Position numbers and translations under genes: made by a program. From contig NZ_BONC01000014.1 of NCBI RefSeq assembly GCF_016862515.1, positions 1 through 64,000 on the forward strand: DNA of 64,000 bases, written 5' to 3'. This document shows, piece by piece, positions 56,287-64,000 of this stretch. Below the pieces are notes generated by a model that saw only the letters and a program-made list of their open reading frames with translations, did no database searches and had not been told where the DNA came from. Numbering within the stretch: position 1 is the first letter of the stretch; the number at the start of each line of letters is the position of its first letter. The stretch is from Asanoa iriomotensis. Lineage in GTDB: Bacteria > Actinomycetota > Actinomycetes > Mycobacteriales > Micromonosporaceae.

Positions 56287-57196
56287 TCGTCCCGGCCAGT
56301 TTCGCCGCGTAGAGGGCCGCGCCGACCGACGGTGGGTGGCGCGGCTCGCGGACGTCGTAACCGTTCTGGAGGTGGGCGCGGAAGGCGTCGCGTACCCGCG
56401 CGGCGTTGAACGTGCCGCCGGAGTACGAGACCGGGACCCGCTCGGACGCGTCGAAGCCGAGGCGGCGGCGGGTCGTGTCCACCAACACCGCCAGCTCCCG
56501 CGCTGCCTCGGTGAGGATTCCGGCGGCGGCCTCGTCGCCCGCGTCCGCCGCGCGGACGACGACCGGGCACAGCGCGGCCACGCGGCCGCGGTCACCCTGC
56601 CATCGGTTGAGCACCACGTCGATCAGATCCAGGTCCGCGGACAGCGACAGGTGTTGGCGCAGCACCTCCAGCAGCGGGCCCGCCGGCGCCCGGCCGTCGC
56701 TCATGCGCGAGAACAGCCGCAAGCCGCGCACGGCGATCCAGTGCGCCGAGCCCTCGTCGCCGAACAGTTCGCTCCAGCCGCCGACCCGCAGGCCGTGGCC
56801 GGCGCGTTCGCCGTACGCCATCGAGCCGGTTCCGCTGATGACGTTGATGCCGTCCACCGCGCCCAGCGAGCCGGCCCACGCACAGACCATGTCGTTGTCG
56901 ACCCGGTAGCGGTCGTGGCCTAGCACCGGACGCGGCGCCGCGTCGAGGGTCGGGACGTCGTCGCTGACCTCGCCGTACGTCGGGATGCCGACGAACGCGT
57001 ACGCGATGTCGCCCGGTGTGATCCCGGCCGTCGCGCAGACGGTGCCGACGCCGTCGACGAGGACCTGGGTCACCAGGTCGATGCCGGCACCGAAGTAGTA
57101 GCTGCTCGCGGTCGTGGCCTCGGCCGCCACCGAGCCGTCGGGCCGCAACAGGCAGAACGCGGTCTTGGTGCCGCCACCGTCGACGCCGAGGAACAC
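56264..57196 (-). CDS. BadF/N-acetylglucosamine kinase-type sugar kinase
   Basis: A 310-aa ASKHA-fold kinase. The phosphate-1 motif is MFLGVDGGGTKTAF, phosphate-2 NVISGTGSMAYGERAG, followed by RVGGWSELFGDEGSAHW typical of N-acetylglucosamine kinases. It probably phosphorylates an amino sugar. GTG 57196 starts one base after the histidine-kinase stop, so it belongs to the response regulator-kinase operon and may be made with the sensor. Confidence 0.88.
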   Translation of the reverse strand: MFLGVDGGGTKTAFCLLRPDGSVAAEATTASSYYFGAGIDLVTQVLVDGVGTVCATAGITPGDIAYAFVGIPTYGEVSDDVPTLDAAPRPVLGHDRYRVDNDMVCAWAGSLGAVDGINVISGTGSMAYGERAGHGLRVGGWSELFGDEGSAHWIAVRGLRLFSRMSDGRAPAGPLLEVLRQHLSLSADLDLIDVVLNRWQGDRGRVAALCPVVVRAADAGDEAAAGILTEAARELAVLVDTTRRRLGFDASERVPVSYSGGTFNAARVRDAFRAHLQNGYDVREPRHPPSVGAALYAAKLAGTIIRSAAR

Positions 57197-57197
57197 G

Positions 57198-58409
57198 TCA
57201 ACGCCGAGGCCGGGACGGGATCACCACGCCGACCATTGTGCCGCCGCCAGGCCGGGTGGCGATATCCAGGCGTCCGTGCAGATCGGCGACGAGGCGGCCG
57301 ACGAGGCGCAGCCCCACATGGCCCGCCGGCACCGCCGCGCCCGGGTCGAAGCCCGTCCCGTCGTCGGTGACGGACAGCGCCACCGCACCCCGGCCCGCCG
57401 GCGCGAGCGCGACCACGATCTGGCTGGCCGCGGCGTGGCGGAACGCGTTGCGCAGCAGTTCGGTGGCGATCTGCTGCAGAGCCAGGACCGTCGGCGGCGC
57501 GACCGAGAGCCCCGGGTCGACGCGCACCTCGACCGGCGGCGCCGACCCGGTGTCGGCGCGCTCGACCGCCTGGCGGAGAGCGACCGCGGGATCGCGCACC
57601 GCGGTCTCCGGCAACAGGTCGGTGAGCAGCCCGCGCAACCTGGCCACGTCGGTGGTGACGAGCCGGTGGGCGCGGCGCACCAGTGTGGAGCCGTCGGCGC
57701 GTTCGAGGAGCAGGCCCGCGGCGGCGAGGTCGGGGATGACCTGGTCGTGCAGGCGCCTGGCCAGGTCGCGGCGGGTCAACTCGGCGGCCGCGTGACCGTG
57801 CCGCAGCGCGGACCGGCGCGCGGCGAAGACCGAGCCCGGCAGCATGAGCAGCGCCACGACCGCGAAGCCGCCGATCGCGACGGGCAGCAGGACGGCGACG
57901 CCCCGCGCGGTGGTGCCGGCGACGTCGACCGGCACGTACAGCTCCAACGCCGCCGGGCGCCCGAGGGAGTCGTCGAACCCGAAGAACACCTCCATGCGCG
58001 TGCCCCGGAGGCTGTTCTCGCGCTGGTGCACCGCGTTGACCGGCACCGCCTGGACACGCATGTCACCGGGTCGCAGCGCCGGGCTCAAGCCTTCGACCAG
58101 GCGCTCGTCGCGGGGTTCGTCGGAGTAGACCACCGTCGCCTGGCCGTCGCGGACCGTGAACAGCTTCGCCCGCTGTACCGTGCCGGACCGCAGGAACGGG
58201 TCGAGGTAGCCGAACATCGCGCCCGGGTCGGCGATGTCGTGGGCCGACATCGGCGCGAGCACGGCCGCCGCGACCTGACGCCCGACCCGCTCCGCGGTGT
58301 GGCGGGCGTCCGCGGCGGCGTATCGCCACACGCCGAGCGTGACCAGCGCGCTGAACACCACCCCGAGCGCCGCGGCGGCGGCCAGGTGGCGGGCGACGAC
58401 GCGGCGCAC
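57198..58409 (-). CDS. Sensor histidine kinase (NarL/DesK type)
   Basis: A 403-aa membrane histidine kinase. A first helix ([20 protein letters not shown]) and second (VAVLLPVAIGGFAVVALLML) enclose an outside sensor of about 140 residues. The phospho-acceptor box is RRDLARRLHDQVIPDLAAAG (HisKA_3), the ATP N-box ELLRNAFRHAAAS and the G-box TDDGTGFDPG. GTG 58409 lies 2 nt after the response-regulator stop. The signal is unknown. Confidence 0.9.
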   Translation of the reverse strand: MRRVVARHLAAAAALGVVFSALVTLGVWRYAAADARHTAERVGRQVAAAVLAPMSAHDIADPGAMFGYLDPFLRSGTVQRAKLFTVRDGQATVVYSDEPRDERLVEGLSPALRPGDMRVQAVPVNAVHQRENSLRGTRMEVFFGFDDSLGRPAALELYVPVDVAGTTARGVAVLLPVAIGGFAVVALLMLPGSVFAARRSALRHGHAAAELTRRDLARRLHDQVIPDLAAAGLLLERADGSTLVRRAHRLVTTDVARLRGLLTDLLPETAVRDPAVALRQAVERADTGSAPPVEVRVDPGLSVAPPTVLALQQIATELLRNAFRHAAASQIVVALAPAGRGAVALSVTDDGTGFDPGAAVPAGHVGLRLVGRLVADLHGRLDIATRPGGGTMVGVVIPSRPRR

Positions 58410-58411
58410 GC

Positions 58412-59035
58412 TCAGTACCGCGAGCCGAGCGTGATCAGGCCGAGCCGCCCGGCGGTGACGACCGCTTCGAGCTGGGTGTGCGCGTCGAGCTTGCCGAGCA
58501 CCGCCTTGATGTGGTCGCGGGTGGTGTGCAGCGAGAGCCCCAGCGCGGTCGCGCAGCGGGCGGCGTCGTGGCCCTGTGCGAGCTGGCGCAGCACGTCGAA
58601 CTCGCGGTGGGTCAGCGCCACGTCGGGCTGGTGCACAGGATCGACGAGGGGCCGGTCGACGGAAGCCGTGCGGATCGCGGTCAGGATGCGGCGCAGGCCG
58701 GTGTCCTTCGACAGGAACCCGGCCGCGCCGGCGGCGACCGCCCGGTCGGCCAGATCGGCCCGCGGATGCGCGGTCAGCACGATCACCTTCGTCGCGGGCC
58801 GCAGGGCGCGCAGCTGCCGCACCACGTCGATGCCGTCGGTGTCGGGAAGCTGCAGGTCGACCAGCGCGACGTCGGCCTCGACGGCCGCGGCCCTGGCCAG
58901 GCCGTCGCTGCCGGTCCGCGCGGTCGCGACGCAACGGACGTCGGGTTCGAGGTCGAGGCTCAGCGCCAGCGAGTCGGTGAACACCCGGTGGTCGTCGATG
59001 AGCAGCACCGAGGTGACGAGGGAGGCTGTGCGCAC
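58412..59035 (-). CDS. NarL/FixJ-type response regulator
   Basis: A 207-aa two-domain regulator. The receiver has VLLIDDHRVF, the phospho-Asp in VALVDLQLPDTDG and Lys in AGFLSKDTG; the LuxR-type HTH is LTHREFDVLRQLAQGHDAAR followed by LSLHTTRDHIKAVLGKL. GTG 59035 is six nucleotides after TAAATT (minus strand), inside a perfect palindrome that is a likely control site. It leads the RR-HK-kinase operon, divergent from the iron transporter. Confidence 0.92.
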   Translation of the reverse strand: MRTASLVTSVLLIDDHRVFTDSLALSLDLEPDVRCVATARTGSDGLARAAAVEADVALVDLQLPDTDGIDVVRQLRALRPATKVIVLTAHPRADLADRAVAAGAAGFLSKDTGLRRILTAIRTASVDRPLVDPVHQPDVALTHREFDVLRQLAQGHDAARCATALGLSLHTTRDHIKAVLGKLDAHTQLEAVVTAGRLGLITLGSRY

Positions 59036-59036
59036 C

Positions 59037-59050
59037 CCCTAAATTTAGGG
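59037..59050. promoter_or_regulatory. Perfect palindrome CCCTAAATTTAGGG
   Basis: This 14-bp perfect palindrome is strikingly AT-rich for the genome. It contains the -10 (TAAATT) of the response-regulator promoter and lies 14 nt from the iron-box-like site of the transporter. It is a likely operator, perhaps autoregulatory. Confidence 0.5.
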
Positions 59051-59063
59051 AGTCCGCTACCAG

Positions 59064-59082
59064 TTAGCAAAGCCTAACCTTC
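59064..59082 (+). promoter_or_regulatory. Putative DtxR/IdeR iron box
   Basis: TTAGCAAAGCCTAACCTTC matches 14 of 19 positions of the recalled IdeR consensus and includes a TAACCT -10-like hexamer (59075-59080). It precedes the iron(III) ABC transporter operon. Confidence 0.6.
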
Positions 59083-59122
59083 CCTTGACCGACCACCGAT
59101 GACCAAGGGGAGTATCTCCGCC

Positions 59123-60142
59123 GTGCGCCGCCTACTCGCTGTCACCGTCGCGTTCACCGCCGCGGCCGCTCTCGCCGCCTGCGGCTCCGATGCCAGCTCC
59201 GACTCCGCCGGCGACCCTACGCTCGTGCTTTACAACGCGCAGCACGAGGAGGTCGGTCAGGCCTGGGCCGACGGCTTCACCGCCACGACCGGCATCAAGG
59301 TCGAGGTCCGCAACGGCAGCGACTTCGAGCTGGCCAACCAGATCGTCGCCGAGGGTGCCGCCTCGCCGGCGGACGTCTTCATCACCGAGAACTCGCCGGC
59401 GATGTCGCTCGTCTCGAGCAAGGACCTCTTCTCGCCGGTCGACGCCGCGACCAAGGGCCAGGTGCCCGCGCAGTACGCGTCGAGCAAGGGCGACTGGGTC
59501 GGCGTCGCCGCCCGGGCCACCGTGTTCGTCTACAACACCGACCAGGTGACCGAGGCGCAGCTGCCGACGTCGATCCTCGACCTGGCCAAGCCCGAGTGGA
59601 AGGGCCGGTTCGGCATCTCGCCGAGCGGGGCCGACTTCCAGGCGATCGTCAGCGCCGTGTACGCGCTGAAGGGTGACGCGGAAGGTGCCGCGTGGCTGCA
59701 GGGCGTCAAGGACAACGCGAAGATCTACCGCGGCAACAGCACGATCATGAAGGCGGCCAACTCCGGTGAGGTGCCGGGTGGCGTCATCTACCACTACTAC
59801 TGGTACGGCGACCAGGCCGACGGCGGTGCCAACAGCGCCAAGACGAAGCTCGCGTTCCTCGGCAACCAGGACCCGGGCGCGTTCGTCAGCGTCTCCGGCG
59901 GCGGCGTGCTGAAGTCGAGCAGGCACCAGGCGGAGGCGCAGCAGCTGCTGGCCTACATGACCGGCGCCGAGGGCCAGAAGATGCTCGCCGACAGCAAGGC
60001 GCTGGAATACACGGTCGGCAACGGCGTCGCGGCCAACCCGGCGCTCAAGCCGCTCGCCGAGCTGGGCGCGCCGACCGTCGACCTCAACACGCTCAACGGC
60101 CCGAAGATCGTTGAGGAGATGCAACGGGTCGGACTGCTGTGA
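59123..60142 (+). CDS. Iron(III) ABC transporter substrate-binding lipoprotein
   Basis: A 339-aa FbpA/FutA-type solute-binding lipoprotein. The start is GTG 59123 (RRLLAVTVAF), because AAGGGGAG lies between ATG 59099 and this GTG at the right distance. The lipobox is LAAC (Cys at about residue 20). The mature protein has TLVLYNAQHEEVGQAWADGF, DVFITENSPAMSLV and YHYYWYGDQADGG (Tyr-rich iron site). ATGA overlap with the permease makes an operon. Confidence 0.92.
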   Translation: MRRLLAVTVAFTAAAALAACGSDASSDSAGDPTLVLYNAQHEEVGQAWADGFTATTGIKVEVRNGSDFELANQIVAEGAASPADVFITENSPAMSLVSSKDLFSPVDAATKGQVPAQYASSKGDWVGVAARATVFVYNTDQVTEAQLPTSILDLAKPEWKGRFGISPSGADFQAIVSAVYALKGDAEGAAWLQGVKDNAKIYRGNSTIMKAANSGEVPGGVIYHYYWYGDQADGGANSAKTKLAFLGNQDPGAFVSVSGGGVLKSSRHQAEAQQLLAYMTGAEGQKMLADSKALEYTVGNGVAANPALKPLAELGAPTVDLNTLNGPKIVEEMQRVGLL

Positions 60143-61671
60143 CCGAACGCGGTGTGGCGGGGGCCGGTCTCCGGCTCCCGCCGCTGCGCGCGGCCGTCGC
60201 CCTCGCCGTCGCCGGGTTGTCCGTCATTCCACTGTGGTACGTGGGATCCGGGCTCGCCACGGCCGGCGGGGGCTTCGTCGACCTCGTCTGGCGGCCGCGG
60301 GTCGGCGAGCTGCTCGTCAACACCGTGTCGCTCGTGGTCGCGGTCACCGCCGCCTGCCTCGTCATCGGCGTGGGCGCCGCCTGGCTGGTCGAGCGCACCG
60401 ACCTGCCGTTGCGCCCATTGTGGACGGTGCTGAACGCGGCGCCGCTGGCGATCCCCGCGTTCGTCAACAGCTTCGGGTGGTCGTCGCTGAGCCCCCGGTT
60501 CGCCGGCTTCGGCGCGGCCTTCCTCGTCACCACGCTGTCGTACTATCCGCTGGTCTACCTGCCGGCGGCCGCGGCGCTGCGGGACACCGACCCCGCGTTC
60601 GACGAAGCGGCCCGGTCGCTCGGTTGCGGGCCGTGGCGGGCCTTCGCCCGGATCACCCTGCCCCGGCTGCGACCGGCGGCGCTGGGCGGCGGGCTGCTGG
60701 TCGGTTTGCACCTGCTGGCCGAGTTCGGCGCCATCCAGTCGCTGCGGTTCGACACGTTCACCACGGCCATCTACGACCAGTACCAGGCCTATTTCGGGGG
60801 TACGGGGGCCACGGCGCTCGCGAGCGTCCTCGTGCTGCTCTGCCTCGTCCTGCTGGTCGCGGAGCTGCGCCTGGCCGGCCGCGCCCGGCTGGCCCGGGTC
60901 GGCTCGGGCAGCCGCCGGCGCCCGGTGCCGCACCGGCTCGGCCGAGGTCGCCTCCTCGCGGCCGCCGCGCTGCTGCTGCTCGCGGTCGCGGCGCTCGGCG
61001 TCCCGCTCGGCCGCATCGGCTACTGGCTGGTGGTGAGCACGTCGACCGCGTTCCCGGCCGCCGAGCTCGCGCGGGCCACCGCCAGCACGGTCGTCCTGGG
61101 CCTCGTCGGCGCCGCGGCCACGACGGCCGCCGCCCTGCCGGTCGCGTGGCTCGTCGTGCGCCGCCCGGGCTGGGCGAGCCGGCTCGTCGAGCGCGGCACG
61201 TACATCGGCCACGCCCTGCCCGGCATCGTCGTCGCGCTCGCCCTCATCACCGTCGGGATCCGCTACGTGCCGGCCCTCTACCAGTCGACGACGATGCTGG
61301 TCGTCGCCTACGTCACGCTCTTCCTCCCGCTCGCGCTGGTCGGGCTGCGGTCCGCGCTGGCGCAGAGCCCGCCGGAGCTCGACGAGGTGGGCCGCACGCT
61401 CGGCGTCGGCCCGGGCGGCATCCTGCTGCGGGTCACGGTCCCGCTGGTGGCCAGGGGCGCGGGGGCCGGCGCGGCGCTCGTGTTCCTCGCCGTGGTCACC
61501 GAGCTGACCTCGACCCTCCTGCTGGCGCCGACCGGCACCCGCACGCTGGCCACGCAGTTCTGGAGCGAGTCGACGGCGATCCACTACGGCGCGGCGGCTC
61601 CGTACGCGCTGCTGATGATCCTCGTCTCGGCACCGATGGCCTATCTGTTGACCCGGGAGGCGCGGGCATGA
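60139..61671 (+). CDS. Iron(III) ABC transporter permease
   Basis: A 510-aa FbpB-type permease with about twelve membrane helices, formed by two fused permease domains. Two EAA loops that contact the ATPase are visible: EAARSLGCGPWRAFARITLP in the first half and EVGRTLGVGPGGILLRVTVP in the second. GTG 60139 overlaps the binding-protein stop. It overlaps the ATPase start by ATGA. Confidence 0.93.
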   Translation: MTERGVAGAGLRLPPLRAAVALAVAGLSVIPLWYVGSGLATAGGGFVDLVWRPRVGELLVNTVSLVVAVTAACLVIGVGAAWLVERTDLPLRPLWTVLNAAPLAIPAFVNSFGWSSLSPRFAGFGAAFLVTTLSYYPLVYLPAAAALRDTDPAFDEAARSLGCGPWRAFARITLPRLRPAALGGGLLVGLHLLAEFGAIQSLRFDTFTTAIYDQYQAYFGGTGATALASVLVLLCLVLLVAELRLAGRARLARVGSGSRRRPVPHRLGRGRLLAAAALLLLAVAALGVPLGRIGYWLVVSTSTAFPAAELARATASTVVLGLVGAAATTAAALPVAWLVVRRPGWASRLVERGTYIGHALPGIVVALALITVGIRYVPALYQSTTMLVVAYVTLFLPLALVGLRSALAQSPPELDEVGRTLGVGPGGILLRVTVPLVARGAGAGAALVFLAVVTELTSTLLLAPTGTRTLATQFWSESTAIHYGAAAPYALLMILVSAPMAYLLTREARA

Positions 61672-62681
61672 GCGACCGGTTGCGGGTGTCCGGGTTGAGC
61701 AAGGCGTTCGGCGCCGTCCCGGTGCTCACCGGCATCGACCTCGAGGTGCCGGCGGGTGGGTTGACCGCGCTGCTCGGCCGGTCCGGCTCGGGGAAGACGA
61801 CGCTGCTGCGGATCATCGCCGGTTTCGGGCGGGCCGACGCCGGCGAGGTGCGCGTCGGCGACCGGGACGTGACCGGCATGCCGTCGGAGCGGCGCCGGAT
61901 CGGGTACGTCACCCAGGACGGCAACCTGTTCCCGCACCTGACCGTGGCCGGCAACGTCACGTTCGGCCTGCCCTGGCGGGCCCGCAGGCGCCGGCACCGG
62001 GTCGAGGAGCTGCTGGAGCTGGTCGGCCTCGACCCGTCGTACGCGGGCCGGTTGCCGCACTCGCTCTCCGGCGGCGAGCAGCAGCGGGTCGCGCTGGCCC
62101 GGGCGCTCGCGCCGGAGCCGGACATCCTGCTGCTCGACGAGCCGTTCTCGGCGCTCGACGCGGAGCTGCGGTCCAGCACCCGCCGGGCGGTCGCGGCGAC
62201 GCTGCGGGCAACCCGTACCACCGCGTTGCTCGTCACCCACGACCAGAGCGAGGCGATGTCGCTGGCCGACCGGGTGGCGGTGCTGCGCGACGGTGTGGTC
62301 CGGCAGGAGGGCACGGCGCGGGACGTCTACCTGCACCCGGTCGACCTCGACGTCGCCGGCTTCGTCGGCGAAATCGTCGACCTGCCGGCCACCTTCGCCG
62401 GCGCGACCGCGGCCACGCCGCTGGGGCCGGTGGCGCTGCGGGAGCATGCGGTCGGCAGCGGGCTCGCGCACGTCCGGCCCGAGCAGATCGAGCCGGCCGA
62501 GGACGGCACCGAGGCCGAGGTCACCGACGTCGAGTTGCACGGTGGCTTCGGCGTCGTCCGCGCCAAATGCGGGCCGGTCCAGGTGACCGCCCGCTGGCCG
62601 ACCCACCTGCTGCCGCAGCCGGGCTCGGTGGTCCGGGTGCGCGTGCGCGGGGCGGCGGTGCTCGCGTCAGGCGAGGTGTAG
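61668..62681 (+). CDS. Iron(III) ABC transporter ATP-binding protein
   Basis: A 337-aa FbpC-type ATPase. Walker A is GRSGSGKTTLLR, signature LSGGEQQRVALARAL, Walker B ILLLDEPFSALD and switch LLVTHDQSEAM. A C-terminal TOBE-like domain (about 240-337) follows. ATG 61668 overlaps the permease stop. The last 15 nt overlap the convergent M56 gene. Confidence 0.93.
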   Translation: MSDRLRVSGLSKAFGAVPVLTGIDLEVPAGGLTALLGRSGSGKTTLLRIIAGFGRADAGEVRVGDRDVTGMPSERRRIGYVTQDGNLFPHLTVAGNVTFGLPWRARRRRHRVEELLELVGLDPSYAGRLPHSLSGGEQQRVALARALAPEPDILLLDEPFSALDAELRSSTRRAVAATLRATRTTALLVTHDQSEAMSLADRVAVLRDGVVRQEGTARDVYLHPVDLDVAGFVGEIVDLPATFAGATAATPLGPVALREHAVGSGLAHVRPEQIEPAEDGTEAEVTDVELHGGFGVVRAKCGPVQVTARWPTHLLPQPGSVVRVRVRGAAVLASGEV

Positions 62682-63539
62682 CCAGGCGGTCGCGACGGCG
62701 ACGAACTCGAACGCGGCGGTCGCGGTGACGGCGGCGATGGCGACCACGATGGCGGCCGGGCCGGCGAGGCGGGTCCAGCGGCCGTGCGGCGCAGGCCGCC
62801 GCAGGGCGCTGACCCGACCGATCACGCTCGCACCGCCGAGGGCGAGCTGAGGCCTGGTCGCCAGCGCGGCCTTGGCGACGCACCGGGCGACGAGGCCGCG
62901 GTCGCCGACCTGCCGGGCGGCCTCCTCGTCGGCCCACCGCTCGGCGTGGTGGGCAACCGCGTCCCGCAGCGGGACGAGCAGGGGGTTGACCGCCGCGGCC
63001 GCCGCCGCCAGCGCGGTCAGCCGGTGGTGGCGGTGCCGGAGGTGCGCGTGCTCGTGGGCGAGCACCACCTGGCGTTCGCGGCCGTCGAGGGTGCGCAGCA
63101 GCCCGGTGGTGATCAGGATGTGGCCCGGGTTGCCGGGCACCGCGACCGCGTGCGGCGCCTCCCAGTCGGCGACGACCAGCCCGGCCGCGCCGGGTGAGCC
63201 GGCCGACCGCAGCTCGCGGTGGGTGTCGCGGCGCGTGCGCACGTCCCGGAACAGCCGCCAGGCGCCCCAGCCGAGCAGGGCGGCGGCCACCAGCGCGACC
63301 GGCCCCGGCACGGGCTTCGGCAGGCCGGGCAGATGGTCGAAGGCGGCCAGCGGCGGCAGGTCGTCGAGCAGGGTCAGGGCCAGAAAGCTCAGGCACGCGG
63401 CGTACGCGGTGGCGGCGCCGACGGCGGCCAGGGTGAGGCCGCGGGTGACCGCGGCGGGGGAGGTGTGCCGGGCGGCCGCTTTCGAGACCGCGACGAGCAG
63501 CACGGACAGCAGCGCGGGCAGGTAGACGGCGAAGGTCAC
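62667..63539 (-). CDS. M56-family membrane metallopeptidase (BlaR1-like)
   Basis: A 290-aa integral membrane zinc peptidase. Four or more hydrophobic segments surround the cytosolic motif VVLAHEHAHLRHRHH (HExxH). A downstream ERWADEEAARQVG segment supplies the third ligand. It lacks the penicillin-binding sensor domain of BlaR1, so the inducer is unknown. GTG 63539 overlaps the BlaI stop (GTGA), forming the usual repressor-peptidase pair. Confidence 0.9.
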   Translation of the reverse strand: MTFAVYLPALLSVLLVAVSKAAARHTSPAAVTRGLTLAAVGAATAYAACLSFLALTLLDDLPPLAAFDHLPGLPKPVPGPVALVAAALLGWGAWRLFRDVRTRRDTHRELRSAGSPGAAGLVVADWEAPHAVAVPGNPGHILITTGLLRTLDGRERQVVLAHEHAHLRHRHHRLTALAAAAAAVNPLLVPLRDAVAHHAERWADEEAARQVGDRGLVARCVAKAALATRPQLALGGASVIGRVSALRRPAPHGRWTRLAGPAAIVVAIAAVTATAAFEFVAVATAWLHLA

Positions 63540-63907
63540 GGCGTCTCTTTCAGCAGGGCGCGCAGCACCTCGGCGTCGGCGTCGTCGAGGCCCTCGGCGA
63601 ACTGCTGGAGCACCACGGCACGGTCGGGACGGCCGGCGAGGGTCGCGCGCATCCGGCGGGCCGCCTCGGCGGCTTCGGCGTGGCGCGGCCAGTAGACGTG
63701 GCCGCGACCGAGCGGCCGGCGCTGCACGGCGTCTTTCTCCAGGAGCCGGATGAGGATCGTCTGGACCGTGTTGTAGGCGAGGTCGTGCGGCAGCGCCCGC
63801 TGCACGTCGGCGGCGCTCATCGGCTCGCCGGCCGCGGCCAGCGTGGCCAGCACCTCGGCCTCGAGCGCGCCGTGCGGCCGGCGCCCGGCACTCGGCGTCA
63901 CCGCCAT
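63536..63907 (-). CDS. BlaI/MecI/CopY-family repressor
   Basis: A 123-aa winged-helix repressor. The HTH is LEAEVLATLAAAGEPMSAAD and LPHDLAYNTVQTILIRLLEK; the C-terminal GLDDADAEVLRALLKE is the dimerisation and cleavage region. ATG 63907 follows GGAGGTG on the minus strand. It should be inactivated by the coupled M56 peptidase and control itself plus the divergent gene at 63985. Confidence 0.92.
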   Translation of the reverse strand: MAVTPSAGRRPHGALEAEVLATLAAAGEPMSAADVQRALPHDLAYNTVQTILIRLLEKDAVQRRPLGRGHVYWPRHAEAAEAARRMRATLAGRPDRAVVLQQFAEGLDDADAEVLRALLKETP

Positions 63908-63943
63908 CCGCCCACCTCCGTTCCTTTCGTTACGAACCTAGCA

Positions 63944-63958
63944 CCTACACGTTGTAGG
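63944..63958. promoter_or_regulatory. BlaI-type operator
   Basis: CCTACA-CGT-TGTAGG is a dyad with the TACA/TGTA arms typical of BlaI/MecI sites. It lies between the BlaI gene and the divergent start at 63985. A TTCG-TTA-CGAA dyad sits beside it at 63926-63936. Confidence 0.65.
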
Positions 63959-63984
63959 AGGAAGTCGTCGAAAGGGTGTAAATC

Positions 63985-64000
63985 ATGAGTGACTACGCGA
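63985..64000 (+). CDS. Truncated start of a BlaI-controlled gene
   Basis: ATG AGT GAC TAC GCG begins a frame 8 nt after AAAGGG and runs off the window end. Only M-S-D-Y-A is visible. Its position beyond the BlaI operator suggests it is the regulated target; no function can be given. Confidence 0.5.

Noticed and set aside
57114-59042. A 642-codon plus-strand open frame
   Set aside because: It is antisense to the sensor kinase and response regulator, which have clear motifs and coupling.

Overview
The window is high-GC actinobacterial DNA that fits a mycelial, sporulating actinomycete, most likely a Micromonosporaceae member. This is my inference from the gene set and order; no search was run. 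Actinobacterial markers are WhiA, RbpA, OpcA, a mycothiol-dependent dehydrogenase (MscR), an acVLRF1-type release factor, uvrC-rapZ-yvcK-whiA followed by gap-pgk-tpiA-secG, and frequent GTG starts. No rRNA, tRNA, CRISPR array, prophage or insertion sequence is visible.

Layout. 0.3-9.7 kb (plus strand): a Tat/lipoprotein Rieske protein, uvrC-rapZ-yvcK-whiA, the lower-glycolysis genes gap-pgk-tpiA, then secG and rbpA. 9.7-18.7 kb (minus strand): a frameshifted gene, then an oxidative/non-oxidative pentose-phosphate operon transcribed tkt-tal-pgi-zwf-opcA-(25-codon mini-ORF)-pgl. 18.9-22.2 kb: haem O synthase (ctaB), a small conserved protein, an ATP-grasp protein and a convergent haem A synthase. 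22.3-28.9 kb (plus): a complete SUF iron-sulfur operon sufR-B-D-(Rieske ferredoxin)-C-S-U-T, most junctions overlapping. 29-40 kb: a LysE-type exporter, an NDH-2-like oxidoreductase divergent from an HxlR regulator, AlkD-like and acVLRF1 genes sharing a short divergent promoter, a zinc metallopeptidase, an ABC-F ATPase behind a probable attenuator, a polytopic membrane protein, a tiny HTH protein, a crotonase and an ABC exporter. 40-51 kb: accessory hydrolases, MscR, an ECF sigma factor with a membrane partner, an SDR with a convergent LysR regulator, and a secreted RTX-repeat protein. 51-64 kb: a large LuxR (LAL) regulator, a siderophore-interacting protein, an ADP-ribosylglycohydrolase, a DUF4241-like protein, a response regulator-histidine kinase-sugar kinase operon, an iron(III) ABC transporter and a BlaI/M56 pair ending at the truncated start of a divergent gene.

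How it fits together. The first half is conserved housekeeping: DNA repair, central carbon, cytochrome-oxidase haem and Fe-S assembly. The second half is accessory and regulatory. Two sites resembling the DtxR/IdeR iron box (14 of 19 positions each) lie before the siderophore-interacting protein and the iron ABC transporter, so these probably form one iron regulon.

The most interesting unexplained structures are: the ABC-F leader (a leaderless 6-codon ORF followed by two mutually exclusive hairpins, one hiding the Shine-Dalgarno); the ATGA-coupled mini-ORF made of a GCTTCGCTCGC-type repeat between opcA and pgl; three convergent gene pairs whose stop codons share one CTAG; a gene with two compensating frameshifts; and a TAnnnT box 6-8 nt before a start codon in more than fifteen genes, implying widespread leaderless transcription.
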